Origin: Thermoflexus sp.
Lineage (GTDB): Bacteria > Chloroflexota > Anaerolineae > Thermoflexales > Thermoflexaceae
Assembly: GCA_017743605.1 (NCBI GenBank)
Contig: JAGHYO010000142.1
Location: 1 to 6,033, forward strand
Reading direction: 5' to 3'
DNA: 6,033 bases
The notes beneath the pieces were generated by a model. That model searched no databases. It had not been told where the DNA came from and saw only the letters and a list, made by a program, of their open reading frames with translations. A program made the translations under genes and the position numbers. Of the stretch, positions 1-5,791 are shown in pieces. Within the stretch, counting starts at the first letter, position 1. Each line of letters begins with the position of its first letter.

Positions 1-269
1 ATCTCACGGATCAAAGCACTGATATCCGCTTCGATCGGAAGACCGCCTCGCTCATGCAGGACACGCGTGGCGATCCTGTGAGCTTGCTCGATGCGTTCCA
101 GCCGATCTTGCACGTCGCGTGCAACGGGCTTGTGAACGGCCAGCGCCTGGTCCAGGAGCTCCCGCACCAGATCGGAAAGGCTGCGCCGCTGCTGGTCCGC
201 CAGCATCCGGAGGCGTCGATGCTGCTCTGGGGTGAGTCGGATCTGCACCCGATGCATCCGATCTCGCAT
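1..269 (-). CDS. Ribbon-helix-helix antitoxin-like protein, 3' end off the left edge
   Basis: An open frame reads from ATG at 269 to the window edge (89 complete codons, no stop), so the C-terminus is missing. Residues 6-12 (HRVQIRL) form a short basic/hydrophobic strand, followed by an amphipathic helix at about 14-27 (TPEQHRRLRMLADQQ) and a second at about 30-43 (SLSDLVRELLDQAL). This is the strand-helix-helix pattern of CopG/Arc-type DNA-binding antitoxins, in which the strand pair enters the major groove and the helices dimerise. The tail (ERGGLPIEADISALIRE) resembles the C-terminal toxin-binding part of VapB-like proteins that precede PIN-domain VapC toxins. The start is supported by a GAGGGGG Shine-Dalgarno at 276-282, six bases upstream; an in-frame ATG at 257 is the alternative. 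A toxin gene, if present, would lie beyond position 1. The fold is well supported; the antitoxin role is inferred from the family. Confidence 0.85.
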   Translation of the reverse strand, partial: MRDRMHRVQIRLTPEQHRRLRMLADQQRRSLSDLVRELLDQALAVHKPVARDVQDRLERIEQAHRIATRVLHERGGLPIEADISALIRE

Positions 270-275
270 CGCTTT

Positions 276-282
276 CCCCCTC
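276..282 (-). promoter_or_regulatory. Ribosome binding site of the ribbon-helix-helix gene
   Basis: On the minus strand GAGGGGG precedes the ATG at 269 by six bases. This spacing favours that start over the in-frame ATG at 257. Confidence 0.65.
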
Positions 283-289
283 TCATTCC

Positions 290-313
290 ATACAGATGGG
301 CCGATCGCTGTAT
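290..313. promoter_or_regulatory. Inverted repeat, candidate autoregulatory operator
   Basis: ATACAG (290-295) and CTGTAT (308-313) are perfect 6-bp inverted half-sites separated by 12 bases, and a CGATCG palindrome (302-307) lies between them. The repeat sits just upstream of the ribosome binding site of the ribbon-helix-helix gene, where the promoter is expected. Proteins of this fold commonly repress their own operon by binding paired half-sites. The repeat is seen directly; its role as an operator is inference, and a 6-bp pair can arise by chance. Confidence 0.4.
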
Positions 314-441
314 CCATTCTCACAACCCGACGAAGGGGTCCAGATGGAAATTGTAACCCGGTTGCCCATGGACTCCAGGACGAGGCCGGGCGGCTGAACC
401 TTCGAATCACGAGCCGCACTGGCCTGCGTCCACCTCCTGCC

Positions 442-1485
442 TTACGCCCAGCGACCTTGCGCGATGGCGATGAGGTCGGCCAGGATGCCGAAGGCCGTCT
501 GGGCCGGCTCAGGCTCGTGCTCGATCAGGGTGAGCTGCTTCAGGGTGTCCGTGCGCAGGGTGATCACGGAGGAGGTCCCCCGCACGTGGGCCAGCAGGTC
601 CTCCAGGGGGACGGCCTCCGGGGCCACCCGGGCCCGCACCGCCCCGTCCGCCGAACGCTCCGCCGTGCACACCAGCTTGATCCGCCGCCCCTCCCGCCGC
701 GCCGCCGCCAGGTCCTCCGGCCCGATCCCCCGGATGCCGGTCCGCTCCACCGCATCCGGCCGCAAGTCCGCGTCCATCCACACGTTGGCCAGCACGCAGG
801 TCTTGACCGCCGCGTCCCATCCATCGATATCGTTCGATGGATCGGCCTCGGCGATGCCGATGGCCTGGGCCTGCCGCACGGCCTCCTCGAAGGAGAGCCC
901 TTCCTCCATGCGGGTGAGGATGAAATTGGTGGTGCTGTTGAGGATGGCGCGGAAGCCCAGGATGTGGGTGGCCGGCAGCCCCTCCTGCACCATGCGGAAG
1001 AGCGGGGCGCCGTCCATCACGGTGGATTCATAGAGAAAGGCCCGGCCGCGGGAGCGGGCGAGGTCCCGCAGCTCCCGGTAGGCGAAGGCCAGGGGGCCCT
1101 TGTTGGCGGTGACGACGTGGCGGCCGGCGCGCAGGGCGGCCCGCACGTGATCGGTGGCCGGCTGCCCGGCGCGGGGATCCAGGACGGTGATCTCCACCAC
1201 CACGTCGGCGGGGCACTTCTCGATGAAGTCCAGGGTCTCCCGGGGCGCCGGGCTCCGGCTCAGGGCGCTCAGATCCCCGCCCCCTTCGGTCACTTCCAGG
1301 GCCGCGGCCAGATCCAGCCCCTCGGGATCCCAGGCCGCCCCCCGGCGGGCGGTGATGATCCCGGTGACCCGCATGTCCACCGCGTAGCGCTGGAGGATCT
1401 CCTCGCGCTTGCGCAGGAGCAGCCGGGCGAAGGCGCGCCCCACCGCCCCGAACCCGATCAACGCCACCCGCTGAACCAGGGCCAT
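442..1485 (-). CDS. hom: Homoserine dehydrogenase (no ACT domain)
   Basis: This 347-residue cytosolic oxidoreductase should convert L-aspartate-4-semialdehyde to L-homoserine with NAD(P)H, at the branch to threonine and methionine. The N-terminal Rossmann fold shows GFGAVG at 11-16. TANKGPLA at 126-133 contains the conserved lysine K129 that follows the dinucleotide-binding half. The catalytic half shows LNSTTNFILT at 182-191 and the family signature around 211-228 (AEADPSNDIDGWDAAVK). By alignment with the yeast enzyme, D224 and K228 are the catalytic pair and E213 and D219 bind substrate. ESTVMDGAPL (153-162) replaces the commoner TVGGGIP-type loop. The protein ends soon after the catalytic domain, so the regulatory ACT domain of many bacterial homologues is absent and threonine feedback through it is not expected. 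ATG at 1485 has AGGAGG nine bases upstream. No aspartokinase or threonine gene is adjacent. The family call is firm; other oxidoreductases sharing this fold are unlikely given the signature. Confidence 0.93.
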   Translation of the reverse strand: MALVQRVALIGFGAVGRAFARLLLRKREEILQRYAVDMRVTGIITARRGAAWDPEGLDLAAALEVTEGGGDLSALSRSPAPRETLDFIEKCPADVVVEITVLDPRAGQPATDHVRAALRAGRHVVTANKGPLAFAYRELRDLARSRGRAFLYESTVMDGAPLFRMVQEGLPATHILGFRAILNSTTNFILTRMEEGLSFEEAVRQAQAIGIAEADPSNDIDGWDAAVKTCVLANVWMDADLRPDAVERTGIRGIGPEDLAAARREGRRIKLVCTAERSADGAVRARVAPEAVPLEDLLAHVRGTSSVITLRTDTLKQLTLIEHEPEPAQTAFGILADLIAIAQGRWA

Positions 1486-1494
1486 CGTCGAAGA

Positions 1495-1500
1495 CCTCCT
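1495..1500 (-). promoter_or_regulatory. Ribosome binding site of homoserine dehydrogenase
   Basis: A consensus AGGAGG on the minus strand lies nine bases before the ATG at 1485 and fixes the start. Confidence 0.75.
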
Positions 1501-1522
1501 CAGGAAAGGGGTTGTGGAAACG

Positions 1523-1531
1523 AGTGTAACA
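1523..1531 (-). promoter_or_regulatory. Possible extended -10 promoter element for homoserine dehydrogenase
   Basis: TGTTACACT on the minus strand resembles an extended -10 (TGnTAnnnT) and lies 38 bases before the start codon. This would give a short leader containing the AGGAGG site. No good -35 hexamer is visible at 16-18 bases upstream, so this is tentative. Confidence 0.3.
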
Positions 1532-1570
1532 TGACCGCCGAGGGCGCGGCTTCGAGGATCCGGCCTGCCG

Positions 1571-1616
1571 ACCGGTGGGAACGACCCGGCGGGTCCTCTT
1601 TACGGAACCGGTGCGA
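1571..1616. repeat. Pair of ACCGGTG direct repeats upstream of the DUF433 gene, enclosing a small hairpin
   Basis: ACCGGTGGGA (1571-1580) and ACCGGTGCGA (1607-1616) match at 9 of 10 bases and start 36 bases apart; each contains the palindrome ACCGGT. Between them lies GACCC-GGC-GGGTC (1583-1595), a 5-bp stem with a 3-base loop followed by CTCTTT. The arrangement sits 22-67 bases before the DUF433 start, where an autoregulatory site could be. The repeats are seen; an operator role is inference. Confidence 0.35.
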
Positions 1617-1625
1617 GCCGTGATC

Positions 1626-1631
1626 AGGAGG
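1626..1631 (+). promoter_or_regulatory. Ribosome binding site deciding the DUF433 start
   Basis: AGGAGG lies six bases before the ATG at 1638. It supports that start over an in-frame GTG at 1575, which would add 21 residues unlike the family and has no comparable site. Confidence 0.75.
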
Positions 1632-1637
1632 ACAGGA

Positions 1638-1886
1638 ATGAGGGAAGAGGAGTTGCTGGCGCGGATCGCTGTGGATCCACGGGTGATGACGGGGAAGCTG
1701 GTGATCCGGGGGACCCGGCTCACGGTGGAGCACATCCTAAGTCTGCTGGCCAGCGGGGCGACCGTGGAGGAGATCCTTCGGGAATATCCGGGGCTGACCC
1801 GGGAGGATATCCGGGCGTGCCTCCTGTTCGCAGCGAAGGCCCTGGCGGACATCTCGTTCGTGCCCCTCACGGAGCGCCCGGCGTAG
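1638..1886 (+). CDS. DUF433 family antitoxin-like protein (VapB-type), apparently orphan
   Basis: This 82-residue protein has the full DUF433 pattern: RIAVDPRVMTGKLVIRGTRL at 9-28 (the xxGxPxIxGTR-like strand), the helix VEHILSLLASG (30-40), then TVEEILREYPGLTREDIRAC (42-61) as the helix-turn-helix part, and a closing helix LLFAAKALAD. The family is small and DNA-binding, and is usually the antitoxin half of a two-gene module whose second gene is a DUF5615/PIN-like nuclease. It should act as a dimer on its own promoter. Here no second gene follows: the stop lies 20 bases inside the 3' end of a convergent gene. The gene diverges from homoserine dehydrogenase across 152 bases. The length and motifs are normal, so the gene itself looks intact. 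The family call is firm; a role without its toxin is unknown. Confidence 0.88.
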   Translation: MREEELLARIAVDPRVMTGKLVIRGTRLTVEHILSLLASGATVEEILREYPGLTREDIRACLLFAAKALADISFVPLTERPA

Positions 1887-3033
1887 GCCCGGACGGCGCG
1901 CCCCTTTCGTCGGCTTCGCGCAGGGCCTGGGTGTAGCGGCGGACCGCCTCGTAGGTCGGCCGGGGTCGGAAGTCCAGGTCCAGGAAGGCGTAGCCCTCCA
2001 GGATGGGGTCCTCCCGCCAGGGATAGCGCAGCGCCCACATGGCCACCACCGGGCACCACGGCCAGTTCCGCCGCGCGTATTCATAGGCGCGCACCGTGTA
2101 ATCCGCCCGCACCTCCGGCGGGAGGCCGTGATCGTATTCGGGCGCTTCGTTCCAGCCGGCCTCCGTGATGTAAATCGGCCGATCGTCCCCGTAGGCCCGC
2201 ATGAGGGCCCGCATCAGCTCCACACGACGGAAGTTCAGGCGCCCGGGGTCCGGCGGCTCCTCCGGCGGGTTCCCGAACCCGTAGGGATGCATCGCCCAGC
2301 CGTCGAGATACGCCGCGATGCCCTGCGCGTAGACCTCCCGCAGGAACCGCAGGTCGTTCATTGCGCGCGGGGAGTCCTCCAGGGTGGGCGCCGGCCCGCC
2401 CGCTAACACCAGCAGCTCCGGCGCGACCGCCTTTACCTCTCGGAACACCGCCCGCATCACCGCCACGAAGAAGACGGGGTCCGGCGGCCGATCACCCCAC
2501 TCGATGTAGAGATTGGGCTCGTTCCAGATCACCAGGGCGGCCACCTGATGCCGGTAACGAGCGGCGAAGGCGGCGGCGAATCGGGCGAAGGGGAGGACGG
2601 CCTCTGGACCCAGGTAGGTGTCCGAGGCGCGCCAGGGGCGGGCCCAGGCCGGCACCATCCCCAGCCGGGCGATGACTCGCAATCCCTCGCGTCGGGCTAG
2701 GAAGATCCTCAGGTCGCTGTGGGACCAGTCGAAGCGGCCGGGGGCCCGCTCTAAGTAGGGCCACGGGAAGAACTCCACCACCCAGTCCGCGCCCATGGCC
2801 CGGGCCATCTGAAACACGCGGTAGATGCGGGCGGGATCCACCTCATCGGTCACCCGGGTGTGGACCCCCACGATGGAAGGCCAAGGTGCCGGCGCCCGGG
2901 GCGGATCTAGGCGGAGCCCGGGCGGCCCGCCCGATGCAGGGATGCCCCCTAGCGTGATCAGGAGAGCTGCCCAGAGCGCAGCCCGCCATCCGATCCAGGC
3001 TCTCCGGCCCGCGACCTTCCCGCGCCCCTTCAT
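1867..3033 (-). CDS. Secreted clan GH-A glycoside hydrolase-like protein
   Basis: This 388-residue protein is probably exported and hydrolyses a glycosidic bond; the substrate cannot be told from sequence. An N-terminal signal peptide is visible: basic MKGRGKVAGRR, hydrophobic stretch at about 14-30 (IGWRAALWAALLITLGG), and possible cleavage near ASG at 33-35. The rest reads as a (beta/alpha)8 barrel. VIWNEPN at 168-174 carries the presumed acid/base E172 after the clan GH-A Asn, and IYITEAGWNEA at 287-297 carries the presumed nucleophile E291. DGWAMHPYGFG (244-254) is another typical barrel strand end. This pattern fits cellulase-like families such as GH5 or GH39; the exact family is not assigned. 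The ATG at 3033 overlaps the TGA of the upstream kinase remnant (ATGA), which indicates former translational coupling; only a weak GGAG-like site precedes it. The frame stays open upstream to 3537, but that part is out-of-phase reading of the kinase and lacks family features. Its 3' end overlaps the convergent DUF433 gene. Confidence 0.85.
   Translation of the reverse strand: MKGRGKVAGRRAWIGWRAALWAALLITLGGIPASGGPPGLRLDPPRAPAPWPSIVGVHTRVTDEVDPARIYRVFQMARAMGADWVVEFFPWPYLERAPGRFDWSHSDLRIFLARREGLRVIARLGMVPAWARPWRASDTYLGPEAVLPFARFAAAFAARYRHQVAALVIWNEPNLYIEWGDRPPDPVFFVAVMRAVFREVKAVAPELLVLAGGPAPTLEDSPRAMNDLRFLREVYAQGIAAYLDGWAMHPYGFGNPPEEPPDPGRLNFRRVELMRALMRAYGDDRPIYITEAGWNEAPEYDHGLPPEVRADYTVRAYEYARRNWPWCPVVAMWALRYPWREDPILEGYAFLDLDFRPRPTYEAVRRYTQALREADERGAPSGPTPGAP
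3030..3033 (-). promoter_or_regulatory. ATGA stop/start overlap between kinase remnant and glycosidase
   Basis: The TGA ending the HATPase fragment (3032-3030) shares two bases with the ATG of the glycosidase (3033-3031). Such four-base overlaps usually mean the downstream gene is translated by ribosomes finishing the upstream one. The two genes were therefore probably one operon. Confidence 0.75.
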
Positions 3034-5424
3034 TCGGGAACCGCTCCAGCATCCGGCGGGCGCCAGAGCAGCCGGATGGTGAAAGGGGTGCCCCGGGCGT
3101 TGCTCTCGACCTTGATGCGCCTGCCATGGTCTTCCACCGCCAGCCGGGCGAAGGCCAGCCCCAGCCCATGGCCCCGGCGTCCCAGCAACGTCTCGAACCA
3201 TCCGAAGATCCGGTCCCGCTGCTCCGGTGGGATATGGGAGCTGCTGTCGAAGACAGTAAGAACCACTGCGTCCACATAGACCTCCATGCGGATCCGGATG
3301 TCTCCGCCCGCGGGAGTGAACTTCGCTGCGTTGGAGAGCAAGTTCCACAGCGCCTGCGCCATCAGCTACCGGTCCGCCCACACCGGGGGCCGCTCCGGAA
3401 GGAGCTCCGGGGCCACCTGGAGCTGTCGGCACCTGAAGGCCGGGCTCCATTCCTCCACGGCCCCCCGGGCCAGCTCCCCCAAATCGAGCACAAGGCCCAC
3501 CGCCTTTGTGAACAGACGCTGCGCTGCCAGGTTCCACTGGAGGATCCGCCCCTCGGAATCCAGGAGGAGCACAGCGTCCTCCATCGTGGCAAGGATGGCC
3601 TCCAGGCGACAGTTCGCCTGCTGGAGTCGGGCGCGCAGCTGAGCGCGCTGCAGCGCCAGGGCCGCGCGTGGGGCAATGGCCTAGGTGATGACGCGCTCCC
3701 CTGCGCCAAAGGCCCGGCGTCGCCGGTGGTCCCCTGCTCCGGATCCACTGTCACCGTGAGGAAGCAAGCGCTGGTCCCCTCCGGGGCCTCGCAGAGGGCG
3801 GCGGCGATCTCAGTGAGGATGGGACCGGGTTCTTCAGGGCGCAGCAGAGCGCTCAACGCCCGATAGAGCGTGGTTTGCTCTCGCAGGTTCCGGGCATAGC
3901 GCCGGAGCGGACGGCCGCGGTCAAAGGCGATGCGCAGCAGCGTCGCCAGCCGCTCCGTCGGCCGCCGGAGCGCCTCCCCCTGGTCCTGCGCCCCCGTCGG
4001 GGCCTCCAGCTCCACCAGGGCCATCAGGAGGCCGGAGGCATCCCGAGGGGGCAGGACCGCGCGGCGGGCGGCCAGCTCTTCCTCTGCCGGGATGAGATAG
4101 AGCCAGTCGCCCTGCCGGCGGCGTTCTAAATGAGGATCGCCGCGCAACCACAGCTCGAGCTTCAGAGAAGGGAAGCGAGGAGAGGGATCGCTCTCCCCTT
4201 GCGCGAGAACTCCTCCGGACTTATCGAAGGCCCAGCAGCGCGCGGCTCGCCATCCCATCCGGACGAAGGCCTCCGTCACCTCCCGTAGGGCGTCCTCCAG
4301 CTCCGGGTGTTGCTGAATGGAGAGATAGGCCTCGTAGAAGGCGATCCGGCGAGCCCGCTCTTGATGGACCTCCTCGTGGGTCCGCGCCGCTTCCAGGTCC
4401 AAGCCGATGGTCCTCGCCACCGTCAGCATCAGGGTCTCGTCGTCCGCGTGAAGGCATGCGGTTCCAGGCTCTGGACGTCTGGGACTCCCCATACCGTTTC
4501 GCCCTTGAAGATAGGGACAGCCGGCTCGGAGCGGGTGGCGGGATCGCCCACTACATCCTCCGGATCGCGGGACACATCCGGTACCCGCTGGGGCTCCCCG
4601 GTCTGGAACGCCCGCCCGGTGATGCCGCGGTCAATGGGGAGGACCCACACATAGTGCTCCGACTCCAGGCGGTGTCCTTCCCGGGCCCAGGCTTGCAGTT
4701 GGCCTGTGGCTGGCTCGTGGACGAAGATGGCCCCCCATGGCCATCCGGTCTCCTTACGGATGATGCAGACCACCTCGGGGAGGGCGCGGGAGAGGTCGAG
4801 ACCGGCAGCCATGGCGTAGCCAACCCGGAAGAGGATCAGCGCAGTGCAGTTCGGGTGGCGCTGCTGCTCGGGGGCATGGGAATAATGGAAGCGCAACGTG
4901 AGAGGCTCTGCGGCGAGGCAGGCCACCTCCCTTATCTCTTCGGAGAACCCCTCCCCCGATGCCCGCCAGAGGATTAGGTCGCTGGCCCCGCCCCCCGCAT
5001 CCTTGAGGGGGAGGACCCGCGCGAAACGGACGGCCCGCTTTCCCTCCAGATGTTTGGGGATGGGCTCCGCGAACTGCAGCGCCCGAGGGAGGGGCTCTGC
5101 CACTCCGAGGGTGCCCGTCGGGAGCGCAGAGAGCAGCCCGTGGAGGAGATCGGGAAGCGACTCGCTGGGGGGAGCGTGTTGCCAGCGCGCCGGTCGCCCC
5201 TGGGAATCCAGGCGGACCCATCGGGCGCCATCCGCTCCAAGCAGGCAGCAGCAGATCTCCAGGGCTTGGGCAAGAGGGACCTCCGCAGCCCAGACCTGAT
5301 CCAGGGGGTGGAGGGGCTCCTGGAGCTGTTGCAGCCGCCGGAGCCGACCTTCCAGCCCCTCCAGGCGCTGCAGGAATTCCCCATGAAGCCCGTTATGCGT
5401 CGCATCTGGAAACGAGGCCTCCAC
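3030..5424 (-). pseudogene. Decayed multi-GAF/PAS sensor histidine kinase
   Basis: The remnant of a cytosolic sensor kinase is spread over three frames. Frame 1 (5424 to about 4447) starts at GTG with GGAGG eight bases before it. It encodes a short coiled coil (about 17-38), a degenerate GAF (about 48-180) and a clear GAF (about 206-326, with PIDRGITGRAFQTGEP and GETVWGVPDVQS). At about 4443-4450 a 1-nt-deletion-type shift moves the reading to frame 2, which continues the GAF end (DDETLMLTVA), a third GAF (about 4340-3915) and the start of a fourth (to about 3713). A second shift near 3705-3725 leads to frame 3: GAF tail, TAG at 3681-3683, helical linker, the start of a PAS domain (MEDAVLLLDSEGRILQWN), then abruptly the pre-ATPase linker (LDLGELARGAVEEW), TAG at 3366-3368, and the HATPase domain from 3362. 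N box (NLLSNAAKFTP), F box and G2 (GHGLGLA) remain; the G1 box reads DSSSH. No H box exists anywhere. No response regulator is adjacent. Inactive as a kinase with high probability. Confidence 0.9.
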
Positions 5425-5791
5425 GGAGAAAACCTCCGAGATCGCGATGGCTGAAACCCACGAAGGGAACCTCCTCCCCCCTCAACAGCCACCGGACATC
5501 CGGAAGCCGCCCCCACCGATAGGGACCGTTTCCTGAAGGCACGCCTTCCCGAAGAAAAGCCGGCGCGCGCCGACTGTGCGCTCCCCGGGCGATGGGCGAC
5601 GCGCCGTTCGTGCCCCAGTATGGCGCAGCATCTCCCCCGCCGCAACGTTCGGGGCCTCCGTCTCGATATCCATCCGCTTCGGGCGTCGGTTCCTGCCGAT
5701 GTGAGCCTTCCACCTTCACGCCGATGGAAATCGGCCTCCCCAGGCGCTTGCGCGCCGGGCATCGGCCTTCGCTGACACAAAGGATGTCTTC
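5425..5791. other. Intergenic stretch without a convincing gene; two small hairpins
   Basis: The 367 bases between the partial right-hand gene and the kinase start hold no frame with recognisable protein features. Open frames here are rich in Arg, Gly and Pro and look like chance reading of GC-rich DNA. Close to the right-hand gene are two perfect hairpins: GCCGAT/ATCGGC with a 4-base loop (5720-5735) and GGCGC/GCGCC with a 4-base loop (5743-5756). Neither is followed by a T-run on either strand, so they are not standard intrinsic terminators. The kinase promoter should lie here, but I cannot place a -35/-10 pair with confidence. Confidence 0.5.
5433..5437 (-). promoter_or_regulatory. Ribosome binding site of the kinase remnant
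   Basis: GGAGG on the minus strand lies eight bases before GTG at 5424. It supports that codon as the ancestral start; no ATG with a comparable site is seen. Confidence 0.55.

Noticed and set aside
335..376. Imperfect inverted repeat (GGGGTCCAGATGG / CCATGGACTCC) as a terminator for homoserine dehydrogenase
   Set aside because: The arms differ in length, the loop is long and no T-run follows on the minus strand.
232..1623. Plus-strand open frame of 463 codons opposite homoserine dehydrogenase
   Set aside because: It is rich in Arg, Gly, Pro and His with no domain pattern, and lies antisense to a gene with complete catalytic motifs. GC-rich DNA readily keeps such frames open.
3034..3537. N-terminal extension of the glycosidase frame
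   Set aside because: The residues are out-of-phase translation of the kinase HATPase/PAS region; the signal peptide begins at ATG 3033.
3366..3683. Reading the two in-frame TAG codons as recoded (amber suppression)
   Set aside because: Frameshifts, missing domains and a broken G1 box occur in the same gene, and the DUF433 gene uses TAG as its normal stop. Simple decay explains all of it.
5425..5791. Riboswitch or structured leader ahead of the kinase
   Set aside because: The small hairpins near 5720-5756 match no riboswitch core that I can recognise and lie about 300 bases from the start codon.
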